Source: Bacteroidota bacterium (GTDB lineage: Bacteria > Bacteroidota > Ignavibacteria > UBA10030 > UBA6906). From it: 64,000 nucleotides of DNA. The stretch spans positions 1 through 64,000 of the forward strand of contig JAHBUR010000005.1 of NCBI GenBank assembly GCA_019637975.1, in the 5' to 3' direction. The translations under genes were made by a program, and so were the position numbers. Below the pieces are notes generated by a model that saw only the letters and a program-made list of their open reading frames with translations, searched no databases and had not been told where the DNA came from. Below are positions 9,800 to 18,568 of this stretch, piece after piece. Position 1 is the stretch's first letter, and each line of letters starts with the position of its first letter.

Positions 9800-10273
9800 G
9801 TGCCTTTGCAGATTTCTTTTGATAGCTCAAGCGCTTTGGTTCTGATTGAGAACGTGGAACTCCCTTTGACGGCTTGGGATCAGATATACTTTCTGTGCCT
9901 TCCATTATCTGAAAACATCCCCGCCAAATCCAGTGGCCGCTTATCAATTCCATGGTTCAAGTTTCAGTCGGTGCTGCAGTCTCTTGCCCGTATTGTAGCA
10001 ACAGAGAAGATTGCAGTTTTCTACGATGCTTATTCCAAAGAACTGATCAGACAGCAGGCATCCGATCTCAAAGAGCTTCAGATTGCTTTGAAAGATAAAA
10101 TCCCACCGGATAGCAAATTTGACCAAACCATCTTCGGCAGCGTACTTAAACGAAAGCTAACCAAGGAGCAGTCAAGAGATGGGGGAAACTTCTTGGACTT
10201 AGACATGGTGCAAATTTCTCAGTTCCTGGGGCGGGAAAAACAAGTACCCTGTTGGCGATCCACGCAATACTAA
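9800..10273 (+). CDS. SNF2-type helicase, N-terminal part (frameshifted)
   Basis: N-terminal portion of a helicase split by a frameshift. The start is GTG 9800, with GAGG nine bases upstream (9787-9790). The chain runs to KRKLTKEQSRD, after which this frame loses similarity and stops at 10273. The expected continuation, GKLLGLRHGANFSVPGAGKT, is in the other frame from about 10186. The break is at a run of five G (10181-10185); one more G would restore a single protein from 9800 to 11667 of about 622 residues. Whether this is a real mutation, a programmed slip, or a sequencing error cannot be told here. Confidence 0.65.
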   Translation: MPLQISFDSSSALVLIENVELPLTAWDQIYFLCLPLSENIPAKSSGRLSIPWFKFQSVLQSLARIVATEKIAVFYDAYSKELIRQQASDLKELQIALKDKIPPDSKFDQTIFGSVLKRKLTKEQSRDGGNFLDLDMVQISQFLGREKQVPCWRSTQY

Positions 10274-11667
10274 GGAGCAAAAAGGTAGTCACAAATCTTC
10301 TTGTAGTTGCTCCAAGGAATGCATTCATCTCCTGGGAAGACGAGCTATCCCTTTGCTTTGAGGGTGATCTCATGAAAGCAACGAGGTTGACAGGAGGGCG
10401 AGAAAGAATATCCGACCTTCTCAGAGATAATCCATCGATTTCTCTGATTACCTATCATCAGCTACCAACAGTGATTAACGAGTTGCTTGTCTTCTTGCAG
10501 AGAAACAAAGTTCATCTAGTCCTTGACGAATCTCATCGGATTAAGAGCGGTCCGCCTGGTGTTCATTTCTCTGCTGTTATCAGGATGGCGACCTTGGGCA
10601 TACGCAGAGATATTCTGTCGGGTACTCCCATGCCTCAATCCTACAACGATTTGGTCCCCCAGTTTGATTTCCTATGGCCCGGGTCTCATGTGTTGGAACC
10701 GTCGAAGTTCAATTCGGCAACTGAAGAGCAGCACCAGTATGTTAACAGACGAATCAAGCCCATCTACGCGAGGACTACAAAGAAAGAACTAGGGTTACCC
10801 GAGGTCAAGAGGGTCAATACAAGCGTGACACTGGGCGCGATACAACGCGAGCTCTACGGGTTTCTGCGCTCCGAGGCAGCGCGCGTTCTTTCAGGGATGG
10901 GCAAGGAACAGGTTGTTAGATTCAGGGAACTGGGCAGGCAAGCGGTTCACCTGCTTCAGCTGGCATCCAACCCGATGTTGATTTCCTCGAGCGATGAGTA
11001 CCCTAACGAAACCTATCCCATTCCTTCTGACTCACGAGCGTGGGAGCTCTTTTACGATTTCTCCAAATACGAACACCCGGCGAAAGTAGAATATGCTGTT
11101 CGACGGACAAAGGAAATTACTTCTCACGGCAATAAGGTCGTTTTGTGGTCCTCGTTTGTTAGGAACATAGAGTTGTTGGAAAACTTGTTAAGCAACCTGA
11201 ATCCAGTCTCAATCCATGGTGGGGTAGACACAGGCAGTGAATTGGAATTGGAATCTAGGGAGGGGCGAATCCGGCGATTTCATGTGGACAGTGAATGCAA
11301 AGTATTGATTGCAAATCCTGCTGCTTGTGGTGAGGGAATCAGCCTGCACAGGGTATGTCACCATGCTCTGTATCTGGACAGGACATTTAACGCCGCGCAT
11401 TACCTACAATCAGTTGACAGGATTCACCGCCTTGGACTCCCTCCGGGTGTCATAACGCATGTTGAGATCCTGCAAGCTCATGATACTATTGACCAAGTTG
11501 TAGATAATAGGCTGAAGGAGAAGATAGCAGCAATGGCCCAGGTCCTGGATGACCCTGATCTGAGGGCTTTGGCATACGACCCCGAAGATGTCGTTGAAGA
11601 CATGCCCGCAGGGATTGACACCAGAGACATAGCAGAGATTCAGAATCACATCTTGAGTGGAGCATAG
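10186..11667 (+). CDS. SNF2-family helicase, motor portion
   Basis: The motor part of a superfamily 2 SNF2-type ATPase, probably translocating on double-stranded DNA. Walker A reads VPGAGKTS near 10225, motif II reads VLDESHRI near 10520, motif III is LSGTPMPQSYNDL, and the C-terminal lobe has WSSFVRNIELL, NPAACGEGISL and QSVDRIHRLG. These are the standard SNF2 motifs in order. The frame is open from 10150 but matches the family from the G run at 10181. It is followed 9 bases later by the DUF3883 gene. SNF2 helicases with methyltransferases and DUF3883 proteins occur in anti-phage systems such as DISARM, but the DISARM markers (DUF1998, phospholipase D) are absent. Confidence 0.8.
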   Translation, partial: KLLGLRHGANFSVPGAGKTSTLLAIHAILRSKKVVTNLLVVAPRNAFISWEDELSLCFEGDLMKATRLTGGRERISDLLRDNPSISLITYHQLPTVINELLVFLQRNKVHLVLDESHRIKSGPPGVHFSAVIRMATLGIRRDILSGTPMPQSYNDLVPQFDFLWPGSHVLEPSKFNSATEEQHQYVNRRIKPIYARTTKKELGLPEVKRVNTSVTLGAIQRELYGFLRSEAARVLSGMGKEQVVRFRELGRQAVHLLQLASNPMLISSSDEYPNETYPIPSDSRAWELFYDFSKYEHPAKVEYAVRRTKEITSHGNKVVLWSSFVRNIELLENLLSNLNPVSIHGGVDTGSELELESREGRIRRFHVDSECKVLIANPAACGEGISLHRVCHHALYLDRTFNAAHYLQSVDRIHRLGLPPGVITHVEILQAHDTIDQVVDNRLKEKIAAMAQVLDDPDLRALAYDPEDVVEDMPAGIDTRDIAEIQNHILSGA

Positions 11668-11676
11668 TCTATTTAT

Positions 11677-12633
11677 ATGCCAACTGTCTCTCCTGGAAGA
11701 ATCACGGCGGTGTGGGTTATCCTAAAGGTTGCTGCTCGGCGCTCAGTAAAACTGAAGAGAGATCTTCTCGCTGTTGCTGGCAACACATCTTTGCGTGGTG
11801 GCACTTTACCTTTACTAGATGGCTTCGAACTTGCAATACTTGCTGGCTTCTTGAAGACAGATGCCGACAATGTTGAGCTAACAGAGAGGGGATTCGCAAT
11901 ACAATCGTCGTGTAATACGGATGAACCAAGTCAAGAAATTATTAGAAGCATCTTGATGACTCTCATCCTACAACTTATGCCTCGGTGGACCTGGTTCGTG
12001 ACGAGACCCTTGCAGGAACGTCTTTCAGCGGTTCCGGCTGATTGGCTTGAAGTTTTGCGACTTGCGGATCTAATTGATCAACCGCTTTCGGAATCTTCGT
12101 CAAGTTGGTGGAGGCACCTTCAGCTCGAGATTAGGGAGATCGACCGACGTCTTCGAAATAAAATTGGAAGACGTGGGGAGGAGATGACGATCCAATTTGA
12201 GAAAGAGAGACTGGATTCTCAAGCCCTACCTGAGTTGTCATCCAACATCAAATGGAAGTCCCTTGAGAGTGATGAATTCGGGTATGATGTAGCCTCATTT
12301 GCAGGTCTCTCTCCATTCAATGCTGACAGTCCAGAGCTAGATATCCTCATTGAAGTGAAATCGACTTCCACAAAAGCTGATCAGATCTTTCGACTTTACC
12401 TGTCGCGCAACGAATGGGAAGTTGCATTATTGAATGCAAATCGGTACTTCTTTTTCTTATGGAGAGGGGTCGACCCAAATGCAACCGCACCTCACATCGA
12501 CGGGCCATTAATTGTTCCCGCCTCTATTGTATGTCAACACGCTCCAAGAGATGTGACGGGTTCAGGTCAGTGGACCAATTGCCGGATCGAACTAGATATC
12601 AACGGAATGGTTTCCGAGATTCTCCGAGTTTGA
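11677..12633 (+). CDS. DUF3883-domain protein
   Basis: A 318-residue protein, last in the cassette. The N-terminus resembles a winged-helix region. The C-terminal third is a DUF3883-like domain: EFGYDVASF, then LDILIEVKSTS (an acidic-E-x-K arrangement typical of PD-(D/E)XK nucleases), then LSRNEWEVALLNANRYFFFLW. In known families this domain accompanies helicases, methyltransferases and restriction systems. A role as the nuclease arm of the helicase is an inference from E-V-K and from the position 9 bases after the helicase. Confidence 0.7.
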   Translation: MPTVSPGRITAVWVILKVAARRSVKLKRDLLAVAGNTSLRGGTLPLLDGFELAILAGFLKTDADNVELTERGFAIQSSCNTDEPSQEIIRSILMTLILQLMPRWTWFVTRPLQERLSAVPADWLEVLRLADLIDQPLSESSSSWWRHLQLEIREIDRRLRNKIGRRGEEMTIQFEKERLDSQALPELSSNIKWKSLESDEFGYDVASFAGLSPFNADSPELDILIEVKSTSTKADQIFRLYLSRNEWEVALLNANRYFFFLWRGVDPNATAPHIDGPLIVPASIVCQHAPRDVTGSGQWTNCRIELDINGMVSEILRV

Positions 12634-12997
12634 AACACCGTGTTTATGTTAGGGGTACAGTAGGTGGTGAGCTAAATGAGCTATGCCACCTTGTTAGACA
12701 AGCATATAGGTGAAGCGTACCTTCTCGTCTGAAAACGTTGGGGAAACCATGCAGCCCGGTCAGTTTTTGCGTTAGGCGGCCGGAGGGTTCAGTGCCGCCT
12801 CATTGCTTTTCGTCGGCGGCGGCACCGAAGCGAATGCGGAGCCCGAAGGACGCCGACCCCGAACGGAGTGAGGGGGAACGCCCAAATAATCCAGCACATG
12901 CAGGACGCCATCTTTATCATCCCGAAGGCATCGCTGCTGCAGGAGGCGGCGGGTTGGAAGTCGGATTGCGGATTGTTGATTGCGGAAGGAAATATTG
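12634..12997. other. Non-coding remnant between cassette and S23-like gene
   Basis: About 360 bases without a supportable gene. It contains GC-rich inverted repeats (GGCGGC types near 12770-12830). Open frames on both strands lack start signals and family resemblance. It probably marks the right edge of the inserted cassette. Confidence 0.4.
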
Positions 12998-13351
12998 GTG
13001 AACTCGGATGAATTGAAGAAACGAACAAAGCTGTTTGCGCTGGCAGTTATCGGTCTTGTAGAATCCTTACCGCCAGTGAAAACGTCAGATGTGCTTGGGA
13101 AGCAACTGCTACGCTCTGCAACCTCTGTCGGCGCGAATTACCGAGCAGCATGCCGTGCCCGGTCGAAACCGGATTTCATCTCAAAGATTGCAGTGGTCGA
13201 AGAAGAAGCCGATGAATCTCTCTATTGGCTCGAACTGCTGGGCGAAAGCGGACTCGTCAAAGGAGCCGACCTGTTGCCAATTCTCAAAGAGGCTGATGAG
13301 TTGACGGCGATCTTCACAGCAGCAGCAAAGACGGCGAAAGCTAAGCGATAG
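12998..13351 (+). CDS. Four-helix bundle protein (S23 family)
   Basis: A 117-residue helical protein of the four-helix bundle family first known from rRNA intervening sequences (TIGR02436-like). Diagnostic stretches are GKQLLRSATSVGANYRAACRARSKPDF and EEEADESLYWLELL in the expected order, given here in outline. The start is GTG 12998, eight bases after GGAAGGA. These proteins commonly sit beside type I restriction genes or mobile DNA; the molecular role is not settled. A piece of a second family member lies at 20473-20556. Confidence 0.8.
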   Translation: MNSDELKKRTKLFALAVIGLVESLPPVKTSDVLGKQLLRSATSVGANYRAACRARSKPDFISKIAVVEEEADESLYWLELLGESGLVKGADLLPILKEADELTAIFTAAAKTAKAKR

Positions 13352-13426
13352 GATCTACTTCCGAAACGCCAAATCCGAGGTCGTACAATAATCCCAAATC
13401 ACCAATCCCAAATCAAAAATCCAAAT

Positions 13427-13552
13427 GACCCGGCTGCGGGCACGGGCGGGTTCCTCGTAAACGCATACGAGCACATCCTCGAATCGAACACCAGTCCCGA
13501 CGTGCTGGAGTACGACAGCGAAGGGAAGCCGCACCACCTTATTGGCGATAGG
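13427..13552 (+). pseudogene. hsdM: Fragment of type I methyltransferase subunit
   Basis: About 42 codons encode DPAAGTGGFLVNAYEHI followed by a short stretch ending HHLIGD. DPAAGTGGF is the cofactor-binding motif I of HsdM N6-adenine methyltransferases. There is no start codon context and similarity stops at about 13552. It is preceded by imperfect copies of TCCCAAATC at 13391-13415. Upstream hsdM sequence is missing; the 3' end of an hsdM lies at 18136. The fragment shows that the type I locus has been broken up by insertions. Confidence 0.75.
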
Positions 13553-13723
13553 ATTGCCGTGCCATGGTCTCTGAAGAGTCAGACAGTGCATTCTGTGCAC
13601 CTTGCAGACCTTTCGTTGCTGATATTCGCAACAATTCTTGTTATTCCCACGGGCAATCATTAGAATTAGTTATTCCCAGAAGCGTTTTGATCATAATCCG
13701 ATCATATGAGAAGGATTTCGTCA

Positions 13724-15985
13724 ATGAATGCTGAGATTCGCGCGAAGACGCAGGGTAGCCAGCTTCAATCGCTAGTTGACTCGCTGAAGGACCGATATCT
13801 TGCCTCGGCCTCTAAGGACGATGTGCGTGATAAAATTGTGTTTGTTTTAGGTGCTGCGGCCTCCTTTGGTTCGGAGATGCCCAGTTGGGAAGTAATAAGA
13901 AAGCAAATATTTGATACTGCGGCAGACGTTTTCCGAGACAAGGAGATCTTTGCAAATGAAGTCAGCCGTAAGCTGGCGCCAATAATCGGCCCACCTCCTC
14001 CAGGCGTTCATGCCCAAGATTTTCTCGAGAAAGCAACTATCGAACAGATACTAAGTGTGGCTTGCGAGACTGAGGTGCTGGCGGACAGGGTTAGGCAACT
14101 TCTCAGGAAAAACTACTGGAGAGAAAAGGAGCCTGGCCTTGGTGAAGCTCCGCAACTAGCGTACGAGATTATTGCTCATTTTCTCAAGCACCGGTTTATT
14201 GATGATGTGGTCACATTCAATTTCGATGAGGTACTCGACCATGCCGTCCGCAACGAACTTGACAATGAATCATATGAGATTATAATCTCGGACAAACAGT
14301 TTGTAGAAGCGAGTGGAAAGAGGAGAAATTTCTCTCACGTCATTAAACTGCACGGCACTATTTCTATACCACAATCCCTCAGGTTTACACGTGACGAAAC
14401 GAGGGTCATGTCCCCGGAGATGGTTCGACTGTTGGACAGAGCGTTTTTTGGAGGTCCAGATGAACCTGATCCCCGTTCAAGGATTCATCTCGTGAGTTTT
14501 GGATATTCTTGGAGGGACGCTGATTTCTTAAATTGGGTGATTTCGCGAATAGGGCAAGTGAATCACTTGACTATCGTAACACGAAGTGGCGAGGCATCTG
14601 ACCTACTTCAAACCATGTTTAGAATACATGATGATCTACGACAGAAAACATCATTTGTGGGCACTCAGAAGCTATGTGATACAGAATGCACAATTGACCA
14701 CCTGATGTGGGCAATATGGAATTCGATTGAATCAGCTTGGGTTGACAAAGAACCATTTGTGCCCGCAGCACGTCACATCTTACTAGGGTATCTATTCGGT
14801 CGACGCGCAGACCACAGCCCTCGATATGTGCACACGTCCGAGAAGCGGCTGGAATTTGAGTTGTTCCTACATCTGCTGAAGTGCAAAGGAATGATGAACA
14901 TTTCGGTGGTGTCAGAGGATCCTCGAATTGCCCTCTGCTCGTCGCTGTATAAGAAGAGCGGGAGTGACCTCATAGACATCGATGGCAGCATCAGGTTCGT
15001 TCCAGTTTCACCCAGCCCCAATGCTCATATCAAAGAGACTTTTCTATCGGGATGCAGTAATTTCAATGATCTGACAAGGCGCCTCCTGCAAAGATTGTCA
15101 GAGGCCGAGGATCATGTATCCAGGCCAAGAATAGATGCAGAACGAATGATCTTTGATACGATAGACAAGAACGAATTCCTCACAGCTGAAATGAAGAAGG
15201 TCTTTCATGGCCCCGAGATCGAGGTCGTATCAGCTCGTGAGACAAAAAGTCAATGGCTCTTCAAACGACCAAAAACCTGCAGTACCTACTATGAGATGCA
15301 GATAGAAACAAAGAAAATACTTACATCGGATTGGGAACTGCTGCTTTCAATATCTGAGTCCGGGAAGTGGCTTTTCGACAAAAGGATCCTTGATCTGCTG
15401 AGAGAGAGAAAGGGGCTTCTGCTCATGATAAATGCTGGCGGCGATGATTTCGATGACTTCGATCTTTGGAAAGAAATTAATGCTGAATTGAAAGGGATGG
15501 AAGCCAGTCTTAAGCTTGAGGTTCTGAGGACAAGAGTTCCGTGGTGGCGTCACAACCGGCACGTGACTCTTACAATAAATAGAGGCCAACCTACGGCTGG
15601 ATTGTATTTTCAAAGACGGCTAAAAGCTTCTAGAATATCACCCGTAGTTTTGACTCACGAGAATGATTGTATTGAGTTATTGCTCATATTCATGTCTTAC
15701 TTATTGCGTAGTTTTTCAATCCATTACGAAAGAACCGAGGATGACCTGGTCGAGTCTCTCCTAATTGCAGCGATCATAGTCGACGTAGCGCAGAAAACAC
15801 GATGTAGTCGAGCGGATTTGAGGACGCGCCTAGACACCATCTCTGAAAAGATCAGATCCGAATTTCGTGATATAAAGAGACGATATGTTTCGGCGGATCT
15901 CCCGCTTTCTGACTCGAATCTTGAAAAATTCACTACAAGAGTGGATAAGAAATTCAGAGACCATGGCCTGACGTTACTAGATTGA
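13724..15985 (+). CDS. SIR2-like domain protein, probable defence effector
   Basis: A 753-residue protein with an N-terminal SIR2-like Rossmann domain: IVFVLGAAASFG (about 36-47), VVTFNFDEVLD, VIKLHGTISIPQSLRF, and FGYSWRDADFLNWV. Such domains in anti-phage systems hydrolyse NAD+ after phage recognition. The remaining 480 residues are unrecognised and probably act as the sensor. I chose ATG 13724 because AGAAGGA lies at 13709-13715; ATG 13706 would place the start before it. It stands alone between an hsdM fragment and repeat sequence, a typical one-gene defence cargo. NADase activity is inferred from the family. Confidence 0.75.
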   Translation: MNAEIRAKTQGSQLQSLVDSLKDRYLASASKDDVRDKIVFVLGAAASFGSEMPSWEVIRKQIFDTAADVFRDKEIFANEVSRKLAPIIGPPPPGVHAQDFLEKATIEQILSVACETEVLADRVRQLLRKNYWREKEPGLGEAPQLAYEIIAHFLKHRFIDDVVTFNFDEVLDHAVRNELDNESYEIIISDKQFVEASGKRRNFSHVIKLHGTISIPQSLRFTRDETRVMSPEMVRLLDRAFFGGPDEPDPRSRIHLVSFGYSWRDADFLNWVISRIGQVNHLTIVTRSGEASDLLQTMFRIHDDLRQKTSFVGTQKLCDTECTIDHLMWAIWNSIESAWVDKEPFVPAARHILLGYLFGRRADHSPRYVHTSEKRLEFELFLHLLKCKGMMNISVVSEDPRIALCSSLYKKSGSDLIDIDGSIRFVPVSPSPNAHIKETFLSGCSNFNDLTRRLLQRLSEAEDHVSRPRIDAERMIFDTIDKNEFLTAEMKKVFHGPEIEVVSARETKSQWLFKRPKTCSTYYEMQIETKKILTSDWELLLSISESGKWLFDKRILDLLRERKGLLLMINAGGDDFDDFDLWKEINAELKGMEASLKLEVLRTRVPWWRHNRHVTLTINRGQPTAGLYFQRRLKASRISPVVLTHENDCIELLLIFMSYLLRSFSIHYERTEDDLVESLLIAAIIVDVAQKTRCSRADLRTRLDTISEKIRSEFRDIKRRYVSADLPLSDSNLEKFTTRVDKKFRDHGLTLLD

Positions 15986-16385
15986 TGGTATCAGTGCTTT
16001 CCTAATTCGCTTTTGGCCTTCACACAAACTTGCCCGAGGCAGGCGGGCGTGACACCCGGGCTAACACGGGGGAGGTTGGAACGCGGAAGGCGGCAGAACC
16101 CTCATCAGCATATCACACGGTAGAGACGACGCGGCGGGTCGCCTCTACGCATGATCGGCAGTGCGCCGGTCGTGTCACGGAATGGTCCGTGGCACCCGGG
16201 TTCAATGACGAACTCAACAATTTCCCGCTAAAGCATGAGAGGTGGGGGTACTAGTGATGAAAGGTGTGATGAAGGCTTGAAGAGAACGAGGAATTATCAC
16301 GTTTCGCGTTTGCTCTTGTGAGCATTAGTGACGACTCTCCTGACCACACAGGCAAGGCCTGCGATCATCAGTAAATGGAGAAAAA
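15986..16385. other. Intergenic region with GTGTCACGGA palindromes
   Basis: About 400 bases without a gene. It holds a copy of the GTGTCACGGA-ATGG-TCCGTGGCAC hairpin near 16172-16195 and a partial CCGGGCTAAC element near 16060, both shared with other clusters. A GGAG upstream of the next gene marks its ribosome-binding site. Confidence 0.5.
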
Positions 16386-17039
16386 ATGATAGAGCGTGAC
16401 TACATCATGCGCATGATTTCCCAACTGACGCAGTCAATTGCACGTGTACTGCTTCACAAACATGCGCACGAGTATCCATTGGCCCGCAAGGAGCTGCAAT
16501 CGGCATACAAAAGCCTGTTGGGCTTGACCCCTGAATTGTTGCATCAGTTCTCCGACCTTCAGCTCATTGAAATGTTCGGCAATGACGAAGACATCAAAGC
16601 TACGAAGTCATATGTGCTTGGTTCGTTGATGAAAGAAGAGGGCGAACTTCTTGTGCTCGAAGGCAACACCGATGCAAGCGACCAGATGTTTCTCCGCGCG
16701 CTCAGTCTGTTGCTTGCCTCATTCAATTCAGCGGAAAACGAAGCCGAGCCCGGACACCTCGACAAAATCAATCAACTGCTTGCCAGCCTCTACGGCGCAG
16801 AGTTTCCCGTCCATGTAGATGAACAACTGCTGAAGTGCTACGAACTCACCGGAAGATACGACAAGGCCGAGAATGTCCTGTTCGAACTCGTCGAAACAGA
16901 TCCGTCATGGATTGATAAAGCGTTGGCGTTCTACGGGCGGTTACTCAAACTGCCTGACGAGCAACTGACTGCAGGCGGTTTGTCACGTGATGAGATTCAT
17001 ACGGGAATCAGCGATCTCACATCAAAAGGTCATTCTTGA
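16386..17039 (+). CDS. DUF6483 family protein
   Basis: A 217-residue, mostly helical, cytosolic protein. The N-terminus IERDYIMRMISQLTQSIARVLL matches the pattern of DUF6483 proteins, described as TPR-like and of unknown function. The later part, CYELTGRYDKAENVLFEL, looks like a tetratricopeptide helix pair. GGAG precedes the ATG by six bases. The gene is followed 49 bases later by a fatty-acid desaturase, so the two could be co-transcribed. Nothing links it to the surrounding defence genes other than position. Confidence 0.65.
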   Translation: MIERDYIMRMISQLTQSIARVLLHKHAHEYPLARKELQSAYKSLLGLTPELLHQFSDLQLIEMFGNDEDIKATKSYVLGSLMKEEGELLVLEGNTDASDQMFLRALSLLLASFNSAENEAEPGHLDKINQLLASLYGAEFPVHVDEQLLKCYELTGRYDKAENVLFELVETDPSWIDKALAFYGRLLKLPDEQLTAGGLSRDEIHTGISDLTSKGHS

Positions 17040-17088
17040 TTTTGCTCCGGACGTTTGGTAAAGTAGCGTATCATAGAGGGACTTCGTT

Positions 17089-18078
17089 ATGCCTTCACAA
17101 CGTCAATTCAGTCCGCTCGCGATTGCGGACTATGCCCGGCCAAACCTCCGCTCTGCAATCCTCCAGCTGCTCAATACACTAGTTCCGTACGCAGGACTTT
17201 GGGTCGTACTGGTACTATTGGTCCGGAACGGCTATCCGTTTTGGGTGATACTACCACCGATGATTGTGACAGCAGGTTTTCTGGTACGTATCTTCATCAT
17301 CTTTCACGATTGCTGTCATGGATCGTTCTTCTCATCCCGCCGGGCAAACAGAATTCTCGGATATGTTACCGGCCTGCTGACGTTCACCCCGTTCGAACAA
17401 TGGCGTCGCTCTCACGCCCGCCATCATGACACGGTGGGAAATCTTGATCGCCGGGGAACGGGGGACGTCTGGACTCTGACGGTAGAGGAGTATCGTGCCT
17501 CGACAACACGCAAACGATTCCTGTACCGGCTCATTCGCAATCCGGTCATCCTGCTGGGATTTGGACCGCTTGTTCTTTTCCCGATCGTGTACAGGTTTTA
17601 CGACAAACAGGATGGACGGCGCGAACGCATTTCTGTTGTCGTAACAGACCTTCTCATTGCGGGGGCTGTGACACTGGCTGCGTTGACCATCGGCATTCGG
17701 ACATTCGCCTTGATTCAAATTCCTCTTTCCCTCCTTGCGGGCGGCATGGGAATCTGGTTGTTCTATGTGCAACATCAATTCGAGGGAGTGTATTGGGCGC
17801 GACAGGAGAAGTGGGAGCCGACAAAAGCAGCGTTGGACGGAAGCTCGTATCTCAAATTGCCAATGGTGCTTCAGTGGTTCACGGGACACATCGGCCTGCA
17901 TCACATCCATCACATTCAGCAACGTATTCCCAATTATCGCCTGCAGCACTGTTTTGATGCGACGCCTGCACTACAAACAATCGCACCGATGACAATCTGG
18001 AAAGGATTGAAGTGCCTGAAGTTGAAGCTGTGGGATGAGGAAAAAGGAATGCTTGTGGGGTATCCCCTATTGAAGTGA
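17089..18078 (+). CDS. Fatty acid desaturase (membrane acyl-lipid type)
   Basis: A 329-residue integral membrane di-iron desaturase that should introduce a double bond into membrane acyl chains, using oxygen and an electron donor. The three histidine boxes are clear: HDCCH (about residue 72-76), HARHH (about 108-112), and HHIHH near residue 270, separated by hydrophobic segments as in omega-6/DesA-type desaturases. AGAGGG lies just upstream of ATG 17089. Its position between two fragments of hsdM is odd, since it is not a defence gene. It probably arrived with the DNA that split the locus. Confidence 0.9.
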   Translation: MPSQRQFSPLAIADYARPNLRSAILQLLNTLVPYAGLWVVLVLLVRNGYPFWVILPPMIVTAGFLVRIFIIFHDCCHGSFFSSRRANRILGYVTGLLTFTPFEQWRRSHARHHDTVGNLDRRGTGDVWTLTVEEYRASTTRKRFLYRLIRNPVILLGFGPLVLFPIVYRFYDKQDGRRERISVVVTDLLIAGAVTLAALTIGIRTFALIQIPLSLLAGGMGIWLFYVQHQFEGVYWARQEKWEPTKAALDGSSYLKLPMVLQWFTGHIGLHHIHHIQQRIPNYRLQHCFDATPALQTIAPMTIWKGLKCLKLKLWDEEKGMLVGYPLLK

Positions 18079-18135
18079 GCAACGTATCCGTTCCCGCACC
18101 ATTCGGCGGAATACCGCTGAGCAGTTAGCAGGCGC

Positions 18136-18495
18136 GTGGCGGAGAATGATATACCGGATATTGTTGAACAATGGAAAACCCGTAGGGGCGAGGTCCCTTC
18201 GACTTCGCTCAGGGCAGGCCCCTCGCCCAAATCGAGGCAGGGCGACGAAACGTCGCCCCTACGGATGGCTGCGGAACCCACGGCGTCCTACCGGCACGAC
18301 CGTAAGGGCAAATGCTTCCTCGTCCCCGCCGATGAAATACGTGCGAACAAATATGACCTCTCCATCTCGCGGTACAAAGAGATCGAGCACAAGGAAATCA
18401 AATACGAAAAGCCGCACGTGATTATGGAAAAGGTGCTGGCGCTGGAGGGGGAAATAGCGAAGGATGTGGAGGAAATAAAACGCATGATAGCGTAG
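18136..18495 (+). pseudogene. hsdM: 3' remnant of type I methyltransferase subunit with REP inserts
   Basis: The chain begins ENDIPDIVEQWKTR and ends with GKCFLVPADEIRANKYDLSISRYKEI and then KPHVIMEKVLALEGEIAKDVEEI, the C-terminal signature of HsdM (the two parts are given separately). Between them about 34 residues are encoded by palindromes (18184-18258). There is no ribosome-binding site and no catalytic region, so this is a broken gene end. It should originally have joined the motif I fragment now 4.6 kb upstream. Confidence 0.75.
18184..18262. repeat. REP hairpins, one nested in another
   Basis: GGGGCGAGG (from 18185) pairs with CCCCTCGCC near 18219-18227. Its loop contains a second hairpin, CCC-TTCGACTTCGCTCA-GGG (18195-18214). 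Immediately after is GGGCGACG-AAA-CGTCGCCC (18240-18258). These are REP units of the adjacent transposase gene. Confidence 0.75.
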
Positions 18496-18504
18496 GGCGC
18501 AATG

Positions 18505-18560
18505 GGGCGACGAAACGTCGCCCCTACGGTTTCCGCGGAACGAAACGTCGCCCCTACGGA
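18505..18560. repeat. REP unit and half unit upstream of the RAYT gene
   Basis: A full palindrome GGGCGACG-AAA-CGTCGCCC (18505-18523) with the tail CTACGG is followed by a half unit (18541-18559) carrying the same right arm and tail. They precede the transposase start by 10 to 60 bases. Confidence 0.8.
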
Positions 18561-18568
18561 AAACACAA

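Noticed and set aside
7095-12633. DISARM or BREX system
   Set aside because: Helicase, methyltransferase and DUF3883-like genes are suggestive, but no DUF1998, phospholipase D, PglZ or BrxC-type genes are present.
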